Shown: positions 1 through 11,559, counted from the stretch's first letter. The stretch is DNA of 64,000 nucleotides from Porphyra umbilicalis (GCA_002049455.2 KV918867.1:124001-188000), one strand, 5' to 3'. Made by a program: numbers and translations. The notes: generated from the sequence alone by a model not told the origin.

Positions 1-1449
1 GTGTCGCATAAGCGACTTTGATAGCCGTTGGGCGAGTCATCTTGAGCTGCAAGCACAGCTTATTGGTGCCGTCCCAGTACATCTGGGCGGTAGCAACAGT
101 CTCGGAGAGAGTCCGATCAGGGAATTGGTCATTCAAGACCCGCACGTGCGCTTGCACAAGGTCCAAAAGACCAGTGATGAAGACGTCCTTAACGTCTTGG
201 ATGTCGAACAAACCGTTCAGGGGTCGCATTGCGTTTCGAAGCGATGACCAAAGGCCGTGGGCGCCTCGTTGTCTTGTTGCTTCATCGTAATGATGTCTTG
301 GTAGGCGTTAGCCATAGTTGCGTGTGTCGCATACTTGTAAAGAAGCCAGTTGACGGCATCTCCGTATGTACGGATGGCATAACGCTTACGTCCGAGAGTG
401 CTGTTAAGCGCGCCGGGGAAGGCCATCTTGGCGTTGCCGGCTAGTCGAAAGACCATGAGCGGAAGGGCTTGACCGTGCGTCAGCCCAGCCGCGTCGCACG
501 CGCGGTGAAAGGTCGTCAAGAACGAGAAGATGCCCAAGGGCAGGGCTCCCGTGAATGGCTGTTGCCCATGGAACGCTCCGTCTAAACGTTTGTTGAGACG
601 ATGCGACCGTTGTGCCTCCTTAGGCGTATACGTCAGTTGACAGCGGATCAGGAAGTACGTCCTGTAGTCCAGGAGTGTCTTGAAGCGGCTATTAGCCGGG
701 CGGATCACCTTGATCCTATCGGCTTTTTCAAGTCGCTCCTTCCGTTTGGTGGGGTTCGCGGGGCGCTTGCGCGCGGCCGCGTCCGATTCGCTCGAGCTGT
801 CGCTCGGTGAAGACCCACTTGGGGGCGACGGCGGGCCTGGCGGCCCGTGGCCATCGTCTGAAGAGGACGTGTCCGTCGCGTTGGGGTTGTCGTCGTCTGA
901 CGACGTCGGGCTTGACTCAGAGGCGGAATCATCGGAAGATGAGGAAGGCGCGGCGTTAGCCGGATCGTCCTTGCGGACGGTCTTGTCTTTAGTCACCTTG
1001 CTTGTCTTCTTGACAATCTTGGTCTTGTCGCCCGACTGGCGGCGAGACTTAGCCACACGGCGTTCCTCCTCGTGGGAGTCGACCTTGCGCAGGGCCTCGA
1101 CGTCGTCGACCAACTTGTCATTGGCTCGCGCCAGATACTCTTTAGTCTGTTCTTGGGCCGTTAGGCGTCGCTGAAGTGCTTCAACGGCCGCCTTCAGGCT
1201 CTCCACCACCTGCATCTGCCCGGAGACGGCTTGATCCGCAGGGACGGGAGAAGTTGGAGTACCGTCCGTTGGGGCGTCGGAGGCGGCAGGAGTGCCTTGT
1301 CCCCCGCCCGGCGGCCGGTAGCCAGTTGGTAACTTGCCGTCTCTGGCTCGCCGAGTGCCGCCGGTACCACCAGTAGACATACTGGGACCTGAACAAAGTG
1401 TTCCGACTTGGCTAACGCCCTGCGCGCCAACGTCGAAGATCTCAACCAT
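1..1449 (-). pseudogene. LTR-retrotransposon gag protein, partial, frameshifted
   Basis: Gag-like protein of the element whose 5' LTR lies just upstream at 1611-2006. The first ATG in frame is at 1449 and a second at 1380; neither can be preferred. The N-terminal part is low complexity, with a short coiled-coil-like segment, a basic stretch and a Ser/Asp-rich stretch. The C-terminal part (about 217-640) looks like the retrotransposon gag capsid family: a helical segment with FLTTFHRACDAAGL, then YATHATMANAYQ and a Q...E..F..RF pattern. The frame stops at 217-219, immediately after a run of four G (220-223). An overlapping frame then continues open to base 1 with gag-like sequence. So the gene is broken by an apparent one-base indel and also runs off the window. 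Ty3/gypsy is the likeliest lineage, but no polymerase is visible to prove it. Confidence 0.75.
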
Positions 1450-1591
1450 GATGCCCCCGGCACCACGCCCACAAGTCGATGGCTAACGCCCCGCGCGCCA
1501 AGCGACCGTATCGACACCGTCACAATGCCACGAGGCAGCGAGAAAGTTCTCGGGAACACCGTGCCGCGAGGCACGATGAAGGCGAGGGTAT

Positions 1592-1608
1592 CCCCTGCTG
1601 CTCCACCA
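1592..1608 (-). other. Putative primer-binding site of the left LTR element
   Basis: Two bases inside the LTR end, the minus strand reads TGGTGGAGCAGCAGGGG. It begins with TGG, as expected for pairing with the CCA end of a tRNA. I could not identify the tRNA. Confidence 0.5.
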
Positions 1609-1610
1609 AA

Positions 1611-2006
1611 TGTGGTATTAATAACGTTAGTTCAATTACCAGTGTACTGAGACCGACCGTAGCCAAGCAATAAAGCGAGTTCTCTTGCCGTCGCGGCGAG
1701 GAAGAAAGACCTTTTGTTGAAGGGCATCCGATGGGGAGCCGGGTGGTGCCCACGACGGCGACCCCGGACCCACGGTGATTTAATACAAACGAGGGCACCG
1801 GTCGATCGACCCTCCGATCACAAGCGATCGTAATGAGTGCCGGCAGACAGATAAGACAGGCAAGCAAACAAACAATAAAAAATGAACAATGCGGAAGTAA
1901 CCCCCCAAAGGGCGTGCCACAGGCCAATTCCCACAATACATGGGCTTTGGCCCGTCAAGGGGGCTACTCGTGGCCAATTGCCAATTGGGAGCAGAGATAT
2001 GCTACA
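1611..2006 (-). repeat. 5' LTR of the left retrotransposon (LTR family A)
   Basis: Read on the minus strand this 396-bp segment starts TGTAGCATATCTCTGC and ends TAATACCACA, so it has TG...CA ends. It is followed by a primer-binding-like site and then gag. A second copy of the same LTR, in the opposite orientation and with a target-site duplication, lies at 47635-48020. That comparison fixes both boundaries here. The matching 3' LTR must lie left of the window. Confidence 0.88.
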
Positions 2007-2532
2007 TCCGCGGACCGTACAGGCGATGAAGACGTCGCCACCTCTAGCAACTTCACAGAAAGATGCGGACAGCCCCGGCGCATGTTCCCATAGTTAAGAA
2101 AGCGCCGGGGGACGTCCTCCAACGGCGTAGGGAGCCAAACGGACCGCCAAGAACGTTTTTTTAAGTACTCCCGCAACGTGCACTAGAAAAAGGACTTTTT
2201 TTCGACGTGTGGGTGTGAGAAAGCACCCTGGACTAAAGTCCAGGGAATTGATCGACCTTTCATTTCCCAGTCGACCGCTGAGAATTGGCGTCTTGCGTCT
2301 GTCAATCGGCTTGATCGCTCGACCGGGCACGATCAACCACCGTGACAGTCCCGCAGTCACGATACGTCAATACAAATATTCTGACGGGTGCCACTTGACA
2401 TGGGAAGCTTTCCCAGAGTGCAATAACTCACGGGTACGAGTATACACCCGAAAAAAACACTCGGGTGATACCCTTGTCGAAATAGTCTTGGTGAGGCCCG
2501 ATCTGCAACCGCCATTTATTGGAGGTTACCAA
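2007..2532. other. No gene seen; small hairpin
   Basis: I see no coding signal. A perfect 9-bp inverted repeat with a 2-base loop (CCCTGGACT/AGTCCAGGG) sits at 2227-2246. The rest is unassigned sequence between two mobile elements. Confidence 0.6.
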
Positions 2533-3164
2533 TATGGTGCGTGTCCCAAAAATGAGACATGCGCGTTTTCTGAAGGACTGACACATCACTGCACGGGGGC
2601 AGGCGGCGTGGGGTACGAGAAAATTCTCGACTGGCCTCCGTGGAAAGAGCATCTCCCGACGCGTGCTTGGTTGACAACTCCTTAATACCCGCCTGTGGGC
2701 CCTGTTCTGTGGACCTCTCAGATAGCCCCGATCTTGGAGCCAGTCTTTTTCAGATTCTTGGGGTTAAAGGTTTGCAACGCCAAAGCTCATGTGCTAACTG
2801 GAGCTTCGATGAGGGGTGTCCCAAATCGTGTTTTCCTCACAGGGGGCTACATGGGGGTCTTTTTCACGTTTTTATTGGTAAGGATGTGCCCTTTTCTTCG
2901 TGCACAAATTGTCAGGACATGCCTGCTTTAGTATCTGTGCATTTGATTGGGCGGCGTGATCGTCACCTGTCGAAGTTGCAATGAATGACACTTGCCCCCA
3001 TGACATGTCAGGATCTCCCGCCTCTGCTAACACTGTCAGGGGCTGTTCTGGAAGCACAGTGGGACCGAGTGGGTCACATTACATTATTGGACCGTTGCAG
3101 AAGGCCAGTGGGCCGAGAAAAAAAGAAAAAACCGCCATGTCTCATTTTTGGGACACGCACCATA
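2533..3164 (+). mobile_element. MITE family A, copy 1 (632 bp, TA-flanked)
   Basis: A non-coding element bounded by inverted ends of about 28 bp. The left end reads TATGGTGCGTGTCCCAAAAA and continues TGAGACATG; the right end is its reverse complement. The outermost TA on each side would be the target duplication, as in Tc1/mariner-type elements. Two further copies at 47152-48168 and 48236-48866 share the whole interior, which confirms the ends. No reading frame in it resembles a transposase, so it is a non-autonomous element mobilised by something outside the window. Confidence 0.92.
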
Positions 3165-3631
3165 GCATGTCGATTTGGTGGTATTGTGGGAAACTTGAAG
3201 CTGTACTGTACGGATCAGGGAGTGGAGTTCGGTGACGTGGCATCCCGTGCGCCGCTGCTGCTAAAAGGACCTTGACGAGCCCTGTAGCCAAGCTTTGGTC
3301 AAAATAGAGCGCTTTTGAAGCGCATGTCGACAGCACATCACGTGAAGCGCCTGTGTCGTACGGACACGACTTCGACGAACCGATCAAATTTGGTCTGGGG
3401 GGCTTGCAGTCACTGGGCCAGTCGCTGCATGCAGGCCCCCTAGATCAAAGTTTAGCTTACAGCCAGCGGTCCGGAGATGGAAGTTGGACGCAACGCTTCA
3501 CGACGGCCGCGCGATAAAGCGCAACTTCCAATCTTCTCGGACGATAGATACAGTTTTTCCTGATCATAATCGGAAGCCCCATACCCTCTTTCTGAGAGAG
3601 CTTGACTCCCTGTGCTGCAGTTCCGACTCTT
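3165..3631. other. No gene seen
   Basis: Unassigned sequence between two MITEs. No convincing reading frame or repeat. Confidence 0.6.
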
Positions 3632-3764
3632 TATTGTGCTTCTCACAAAAACTGGACCTCGGTGCATCAGCTTCCGTTGCAAAGTCACTGTTTCATTGGC
3701 TCAGGGGGCGGTTCATGATGCTGAAGCGGATGTTGCGGGTCCAGTTTTTGTGAGGAGCACAATA
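3632..3764 (+). mobile_element. MITE family B, copy 1 (133 bp)
   Basis: A short element with near-perfect 27-bp terminal inverted repeats starting TATTGTGCTTCTCACAAAAA, one mismatch between the ends. TA on both sides fits a TA target duplication. A second copy of exactly the same length is at 33397-33529. It is too short to code for anything. Confidence 0.93.
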
Positions 3765-4515
3765 ACGACATTGTTCCAAAAGGCTTTCATGCATGAGATA
3801 TAAGTTTAGGCGCGGCGCCCCGCCGTCTGCACGCTGCAATGCTGCTGCAAAGAGATGGCAGGGTGGTTGCTGGGTTGATGAACACCGGCAGCTTGGCAGC
3901 GGACGGGCGCCCTGGGAAGCGCCGCTGGGTGTCGCGACGTGGGTTTGCCGTCGTCGTCGACGGCGCCTGACCTGAGAGCATTGTTAACAATGAGATGCTA
4001 TCCCCTTATTCAAGCCACGTTGCACAACGTGTCCCATTAAGCACCTGAAGTCCGATGTAACGCCACTTTTTAGACGAAGAAGCCCTTTTTTTGTTCGGGC
4101 CATGGAAATCAAACTACCTACTTGATTCTGGCTTCCGCTGACCAAGAATAGCTGTGCGGCTATCGCTTTTCTATTTCGAGTCGGAATAGCTTTTAGGATA
4201 GCCGAGGCTATCTCACGGGGGCCTCTGATTGGCCCATGTGATGGATCAACGACCCGTTTCACAGCAAATAGTAGCACGTGGCTGCAACGTGTGCGCCACG
4301 TCTGCAAGATTGACTGCCAGTTTCTTCTGGGCAGAGGTGGTGGGAACGTCCGCAAGAGCTGTCGTGCATGGCAATGGTCCTACAGTGACGTTCTTCTAGG
4401 CGTGGTCGTCATCAAGTGCTGCACATTTTGACCTGTTTCTTTGTCCGTCTGCCGACGAGCGTTCTCTGCGCCTTCGTTATGGTTGATACGGCTGCTCACC
4501 ACAGTTGTCGAGGGT
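3765..4515. other. No gene seen
   Basis: Unassigned sequence without a supported reading frame. Confidence 0.6.
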
Positions 4516-5912
4516 GTAACTGACCACGCCGACTCGACGGATGTCGAGTCGATCTCAGCCAATGGCGTGCCTCCCTGCGAAGCCCCCCGACGGGCTTTCA
4601 AATGTGACTTATACATTTGAAGGGTGCCTCACCCTAAATAGTTCAAAGCAATGCAGCAGGCTGTACAGGGTACAAGAACAATGTTTTGAACGGTACTGGA
4701 CTGCCACCGTGCGCGTGCATCCCTCCTCCTTCCCTCTCCCCCCTCCCTCCCTTTTTGGTCGGCGGACCCCCAGCCCCCTACTGTCCATGGTCGCAGCACC
4801 TTCCATCACCTTTCCCTCCGCCCTAAAACTCCGCAGCCCCACCCCCCCCCCCCCCCAGCGGCATCGTCGCCTACTCCAACCAGAGCAGGACAAAAAAAAA
4901 AAGCATAAAAGGGTAGCGGGGCCGGGGGTCGGGGGGGCGGGGGGTGGGGGAGGGACGAAGCATCAAGAGGGGGAGGGGGGAAGAGGTGGAGGGAAGAGGT
5001 GGGGGCGACGGCGGAGGATGCTGGACCGGGGCAACAAGAGGAGCGGAGGGAGGGGTCGAGACGAGGGGGACGGGAACGAAGGGCGGCTGCCACAGAGCCG
5101 GCTCTGAGCGGACGGGGGCCAGCCCCCGTTGATCAGACTCGTATTGACGTGGCCAACCCCTTTGGGCGCGCAAAATTCTGATTAACCAGTCGGTTGTCGA
5201 CCACCGACACCTCGATAGATTCAGCCAATGAGAGCGTCACAGATATCGACGGCAGCACTTGCAATCCGATCACCAAGTGGCAACAGCGCGCGCGATTTGC
5301 CCTTGGGGCGGCCGAGTCGGGCGTCGAACACCACCTGTCCCTGGGCACACGCCGCTGTGGCCGCTGCACCGCTCCCGCGTACCGTACGTTCTCGTATGCT
5401 ATCTTGCTCCCTCCCGCCACCACCCATCACGTTTCTCCTTCCCCCACCTTGGATAACCCCCCCTGTTTGCGGTTGCAGAGTTTGATGGTGGGCGAGGGGG
5501 GGGGTTGGGGGGGGTGATGCGACGTCGCTACTGTACTCTTGAGGTGGGGGGTGGCGGCGACCTGCAGGGTGAATGGGGTGGTGGGGGTGGCTGTGGCGGA
5601 GACTAGGGACAAAAGAGGGACGGGGAGAAAGCATGTACCATAGACAAGAACGAAGGGTAGTCGGAGGAGGGGACGATAGAGAAGGGGGCAGGTTGAAATC
5701 GGGTACACGGTACACCGTCGTGTCTCATGTACAAGGCTTTGGAGCAATATCCAACAAGTAGATAACAAATATTGTTGAGACTCTAAATATGTTGAGTGTC
5801 CTCTCCCCACGGGGAGAGCGTCCTTTCTGACCGTGAATTGAATTGATCTGATGACGGCCCGCCATTGGCGGAGGAAGGACTCGACATTCGTCGAGTCGGC
5901 GTGGTCAGTTAC
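4516..5912. mobile_element. Unclassified 1.4-kb element with long terminal inverted repeats
   Basis: The two ends are inverted copies over about 56 bp: GTAACTGACCACGCCGACTC at the left matches the reverse complement of the right end, with a handful of mismatches further in. Each end also contains its own small palindrome, GACTCGAC/GTCGAGTC around four bases. The interior is low complexity (C runs, GGGGA-rich purine stretches) and has no transposase-like frame. I could not find a clean target-site duplication, so the superfamily is open. It is likely a non-autonomous DNA transposon. Confidence 0.75.
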
Positions 5913-7477
5913 TCCATGCAGTTGTCATCTGCCGCTGCAGTGAATCAAGTCCTGGCAGAAAATATCGTCTTGATCGGGCCCAGACAAGGCCTGGTGTACG
6001 GAAACCTGCGGGTACTTAGGCTCATGACAGCACAGGAGCCAACCGCTGACGTACATGTGGCTGTCTCAGGACGCGGACTTGGTTCTAGAATGGATAGCCG
6101 ATAGCGATAGCCTGAGTTGTTGGCAATGCTCTGACCGGCGCTCTCTGCGGCGTCGGTCCTCTAACCGAGCCTGCGGTGCTCGGCGGCCGACGATGCCAAC
6201 TCATCCGCCAGCCCCCGTCCAGGTCAGGCCGGCGGCCCGACCGTCCTGGCCAGCTGGTGTTGCAGTCACTCCATGTCCCTCGGATGCAAAGCAGCTGACG
6301 GCTGCGCGCACCGAGAGGGCAGGGGGCTCTGGTTCTCACCAGAAAACAACCAGCCGGCTCGGCTGGGACCACGCCCCTCCCCGGGAGAGGCAGCCACGGT
6401 GAACTGGACTGGGTCCCCGCCACAACGTCGGCTCTGGCACCTGTTGGTGGGCGTAGGAAAATACTTGGCCGTTGGTCACCCCACCGGTCGACGGGGGGCG
6501 GGCTGGGGGCTGATGGCGGCAATGGAGGCGCTTTCAGCAAACGCCACCCCACGCGGAGCAAAGCCGTCGCGGCAGATGACTCGAGGCCGCACCTCGACTC
6601 GTTGAGTTTCGTGCGGCGCACGCGCGTGCCGCGCGGCGTGGGCGGGTCCACAGCACGTTGTCAAATTGGGTCACGGAGAACTTAAAATATATGCGAACCG
6701 TGAGAGGTCGTGAGAGAAATGTTTTTCCATGCAGCAAACCTCGTGACACCATCCTCGCAAATGTCGCTGTGTCGATCTCTAAAAGGCTCTGTCTGAGAAG
6801 GCTTTCTGACACCCCCAGAGACCTTCTTACCCCACCCACCTGGTCACCCCTACCCATGTGCGTACTCGTCTACTCCCAATAGCTGCGGGCACCGCCCAAC
6901 CACGGACACTTGTGCTTGCCTCCTTTCCTGTCCTCTCCCACTCCTTTCTCCTGCTGGCAGGGGGGGGGGGGGCGAGGGGGGCTGCACATACATGCCGAGG
7001 GGGTCGGGGAGGATGGGGGCGCAAACGGTGTCGCTAGAGTGGGACGGCTGCTGGCATTGCCGTGCAGAGCTCTGGCAGGGTCATGGGGCAGGTCCTCCTT
7101 GCGCGATCAAACGGCACCCTTCACACCCAGTTCAAGGCAGACTTGGCGTACACAGTATGCATTCTTGCGGGCACATGGAGACCTCTGCTCGGACGCCTCA
7201 CCGTCGTAGCTTGTGTCAGCCAGACTTTGTTCAGTACCTGTTGGCATGATAGTCTGCTACCAATGGGGACCCAGGATGCGCCCCCGGTCAACCGGGCAGC
7301 CAACCAGCGGGCTGGAAAACGTCAAGCCTTGTGCTTGGGGATAGCGGGGCGATTAGTAATAATTCGAAGTGCTGGGCGGCGCCAATGCGCGCCCTCGGCA
7401 TGTGTGCAGGTGACTGCCATGCTGCCCCCAGCCCCGCTCGTGGCTGCCGCCCAAGTGCACAAGTGCTGCCAACATCC
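5913..7477. other. No gene supported
   Basis: Several overlapping open frames exist on both strands, but all are arginine/proline-rich products of GC-rich sequence with no recognisable domain. I call nothing here. Confidence 0.55.
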
Positions 7478-7625
7478 CCGCTCGCTCTCCTGGCCGACCG
7501 CTCGGCCCACCCTCCTGGCGGACCGCCCCGCCCACCCTCTGGTCGACCGCCCCACCCACCCTCCTGGCCGGAAGCCCCGGCCACCCTCTGTTCGATCGCC
7601 CCGCCCACCCTCCTGCCGACCGCCC
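7478..7625. repeat. C-rich minisatellite, unit about 29 bp
   Basis: About five diverged tandem copies of a unit resembling CCACCCTCCTGGCGGACCGC followed by CCCGCC. Confidence 0.8.
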
Positions 7626-8439
7626 TCGTTCCTGTCGTATTCTTATCTGCATCCCCTCCATCCCACGCATTCTCTCCAGCTCGCACGGGGGCGGGGGGGA
7701 GTCACTCTACGACGGGCCGGACGACGTTTGCAGTCGCTGGACTAGTGGTGGTGGCGATTGGGTGGGGATCCACACTGGCGCAGTGTGGATAGTGTGACGC
7801 GCGCGGTGGGTGGGTGGTGGATGGGTTGGATGAACTGACCACGTACTTCTTTTTCGTGTTCGCTCGCCCGTCCCCCATGTATCCTTACCATGCATATGTG
7901 CGATGGCTTCCTCTTTCTTGGCTTCTGTTTCTTTGCAAACCAATGGGTGTTGCTGACATCGAAGTCGAGTAACTTGTGTCATACGCACATGCATGCGTGG
8001 TGTCCGCGAGTCGCTGACATGGTGAGCTTGCTGTTGTCCGGTGGCCTGTAGCTCTGTCAGAGTTTGCGGCTGTGTGCAGTTAGCTACATGTCTGCGTGAC
8101 TCTGTAGCACACCGTGGCTTTCTTATCGATTTCGTGTCTGCTCTGCCACCCGTGCCCGCGCCGAGCAACAATAAAGCGACCGTGTCTTTCAATGCATCTT
8201 TGGCATGTATCCTCAATGCTGGCCGGTGTCACATCCTTTCCTCCGTCAGGGTCTTGCTCCACTTCTTCCCCGAGACCTCCGAGGGATCATTGCGGCGAGT
8301 CTCGCAACATATGTCTCGAAGGATGTGAACTTCTCCTTAAAGATTGGGCAAAGAGGAGTTATGTACTCATTTTCGATCTCTCTCTGAACGCAAAGGGGTC
8401 GAGCAGCAATACGGTTCGGCCTTGTTGCAGATACCTTGG
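7626..8439. other. No gene seen
   Basis: Mixed-composition sequence leading into the GC block. No supported reading frame. Confidence 0.55.
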
Positions 8440-8835
8440 AACCTGACACGAGATTTCATCAACGCGCTGTGTCGGTGGCGGCGCCCGCGTGCTCGGCCGC
8501 GGGGACCCCGCCGCGGGCGCGACGCGCGCCCGCTCGTCCCTGTTGCAATGCCCACTGGGGGGGGGGTTGTAAGCGGGCGAGCCGGTCCATCATGGGGCGT
8601 CAACGGGGGCCGCAGAGGTGCTCGGTGGGGCCCCCCCCCTGCGGTATCGCGGCGTGCGCCGCTGGCACCCCGCCCGCCCACGATCAGCCGCCGCGGGGGC
8701 GTCCCAGCCGCTGGGCGTGACCGACCGTCGGCGCGAGGCAGGGGCCCCACCAGACACACCCCCAGCCTCATCTCCGGGCGCGAGGCGACCATCTCAAGGG
8801 TTGTGATCCGCCACCACGTGATGGAACCATGACGT

Positions 8836-8899
8836 GTGAGAGGGCCCCTCACAAAGCGAGTGTCACCCCCGCGCGTGCCTTTGTGAGGGGCCCTCTCAC
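8836..8899. repeat. Perfect 21-bp inverted repeat at the edge of the GC block
   Basis: GTGAGAGGGCCCCTCACAAAG at 8836-8856 (first 20 bases GTGAGAGGGCCCCTCACAAA) is repeated exactly in reverse complement at 8879-8899, separated by 22 bases. Each arm is itself partly palindromic around GGGCCC. It could form a cruciform or an RNA hairpin, or be the remnant of a small foldback element. Confidence 0.85.
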
Positions 8900-10145
8900 C
8901 TGGGCGACGGTCGCCAGGCTGCCAAAACGACGCCTCGATCTGGGGCACCGGGGGGGTGCAATCTCGGCGCCCACCAATCCGCCGCCAGGGAGCCGCCAAA
9001 ACCCTCAACCGCCGCCACCTGCAGGCGACGGGGAGCCCCACGCGCGGAGGCGGACGCTCCCCCCCACGACCAATCGCGTCGTCGACACCGGGGGGCACCG
9101 GCCCCAAACCGGCCGAGAGGGGCGGTCCGACCCGTCCATTGTTGGGCCTTGCCGGTGGGGGCGCGGGGGCCCCCGCGCCCCCCCGAGGGGGGGCGGCGTT
9201 GCGCGCTCGCCCCCCCCACACCCCGTCGTTTGGTGCCCTCTTTGGCGACGGCCGCCCCCGCGAAGTGGCGGCCCGCGCGTGTGGTCTGCGTCACGCCTCG
9301 GCGGGCATCACGGGCGTCGGTTGGTCGGCCGTCGAGGTGGGGGCCACGTCGCGTCACTGGCGGCTGGCGCGTGGGGCTCTGCCACCGCCGCCGCTGGTGG
9401 TTCCGAGCCGCCACACCCCTGTTTCCGACCGTTAAACACCCCCCCCCCCCCCCCCCCAAGCGCCGTCGTTGGCGGCTGCGCGGGAGCGCCGGTGGCGGTT
9501 GCTGGTGGCGGGCGCGCCCGCCGGGCGGCCCCTGTGGCGGGCGGCCCAATCAGCGCCGACCCGACCGGCGTTCGGGGTGCTGCGTGTTGCTCGCGCGGCT
9601 GCCGCGCCAGCGGGGACCCCCCCCACCAGGCGCAACCCGCCGGCCACGCCCTCCCCACGGCACCACTGATTGCGGGCGGGCGTCGGCGCGGCGCGTGCCG
9701 GGCGCCTTTTCGCGGCCGGCGAGCCGCCACCGCGCACCCCCCCCCAGCGGCTGGCCACGCGGCGCCGTGCCGCCTATTTATCCCCCCCCCCCCCGGCGCG
9801 TGCGCCTCGGCCGGTGGACGGTTGGACGGCGTCGACCGACGGACGGACGGCCCGTGCTCCCTTTTCCCGATTTGTCCATCCGCCACCCGTTTGCGCTCGG
9901 CACCTGCCCCCCACCCCCGCCACCTCGCTCCCCGTCACGCCGACGACGGCCGCGTCGTCGTCCGCCTCGGTGCGGACAGAGGTGCGGTCGCTGTGTCGCC
10001 TCTCCCCCTCCCTGTTCCCCGTGTCACTGGGCCGCCTCGTTCCGCCGCCGCTTTCCCCTCTCCCCCCCCACCCCCCCTCTGCTGCTCCTCGGTGGCGCGC
10101 CGCGCCACCCCCCCCCGCCCGCCACCCCCCCCCCCCGCCGCCGCC

Positions 10146-10329
10146 ATGGACGTCCGCTGCGGCGTGCGCTACTGGCACGAGGCGATGCCGACGCGGCTCC
10201 CCCCCCCCCCCCCCCCCCGCGGGGGCCAGTGCGGTCCCCCGCCGCGCGCGTCGCACCCCCCCCCCCCCCCCCCCCCCGCCCCCCCGTCCTCGTCGGCGTC
10301 GAGACGGCGGGCGGCGTGACCGACCGTGG

Positions 10330-10360
<31 letters not shown>

Positions 10361-11559
10361 GCTGCCGCCGCCGGCGCCTATGACGCGTCGATTATGCACC
10401 GGGTGCAGGCGCCCCGCCTCTTCACCGTCACCGTCAAGGCGGACGCGTCGGTGGCGGACCTCGCCACCCGCTTTGGGGTGTCCCCCAGCAGGTCTTGTCC
10501 AACTGGGTGACGACGTGCACCCCCCCCCCGTCGGGCGCCGCGTCGCCCGCCACCCCCGTGCGCCCCCCCCCCGCCGCCGCGTCTGCCGCCGTCGTGGCCG
10601 ACGGGGACCGCCGGCCGCTGCCGGTACGTGCCCCCCTTTGCGGGCGACGCCCCGCTGCCCGGGCGGTACATCCCCGCCGGCGCCGCCGCCGGCGCCGCCG
10701 GCGCCGCCGCCACCCGGCGACTGCCGCCCGGCGGGGCGGGGGCCTACACCGCCCCCCCCACGACCGAAGCCGCCTCGGCGTGCGCGTCGGTTGTTGCCGA
10801 GACGGACGCGCCGGCGCTCGACGCTGCCGCCGTGGCGACGCGCGTGTGGGCATCCTTTAACGATGCGGGCGGCGCCCTCTTTCCGCCGCCCGCCGCCGCC
10901 CGCGGCGGCGGTCACGCCGCCGCCGCCCCGCCCCGCCCGTCGGCGTCTGCCGTGGTGTGGCCACCACCCCCGCCGCCGCCGCCCGCCGGCGGCGCCGTCG
11001 ACGGCGGGCGCGTCGCCGACGCGGGGGGCGGCGGCGCAGGGCGCCCCCCCCCCCCCACGCCGCCCCCTCCCCCCTCCTGTCGGCAGAGGAGGCCGCCTTT
11101 GCCGCCCGCCTCGCCGCCACCCTCGACGGCGTGGTGCGCCACCGGCGGCGGGCGGCGGCGGCGGCGGCCGCCGCCGCCTCTGCGTCGGCCGCCGCCACGG
11201 CGGCAACGGCAACGACCGCCGCCGTGGCGGCGGTGACGGCGGCGGTGGCGTCGGCGGCGGCGGCGGCGGCCGTGGCCGCCACCGCCGCGGCGGTGGTTGT
11301 GACGCCCCTCGGGTGGACGACGCCCCCGTCGCCGCCGTCGGCTGTCGACGGGGGGTGTGGGGGGGGGGGGGCGCCCCCGACGCGGCCGCCACCGCCGCCG
11401 TCGACGTGCCGGGGGGGGGGGGGGGGGGGGGGGGGAGGGGGGGGGGGAGCGCGCGCGCCCCGGCCCGCCCGCCCGTGGTCGCCCCTGGACACGGGGCGGT
11501 GGCGGTGTGGGGGGGACCGCGGGCGGGGGGACGTCGGCTCCTTCGTCACCTCCCTGTGA
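10146..11559 (+). CDS. Putative LysM-like protein gene with homopolymer frame breaks
   Basis: A possible host gene. The ATG at 10146 has a good context (GCCGCCGCC before it) and starts MDVRCGVRYWHEAMPTRL. The frame then enters long C runs. At 10273-10530 a different frame reads sensible protein, including LFTVTVKADASVADLATRF followed by GVS. This resembles a LysM carbohydrate-binding motif (V..ADASVADLATRFGVS....L..NW). The motif itself appears to change frame at the C run near 10487. A third frame carries an Ala-rich segment and ends with a stop at 11557-11559. Several apparent one-base breaks are therefore needed, all at homopolymers. The LysM reading is my inference from pattern alone; function, exact span and integrity are uncertain. 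It converges on the minus-strand candidate to its right. Confidence 0.33.

Noticed and set aside
217-225. Programmed -1 frameshift in gag
   Set aside because: A slip at the homopolymer is possible, but a break in the middle of gag fits a one-base deletion better, and there is no supporting structure I can see.
4541-5107. 188-codon frame inside the 1.4-kb inverted-repeat element
   Set aside because: Low-complexity Pro/Gly/Arg sequence from C and purine runs; no transposase motifs.
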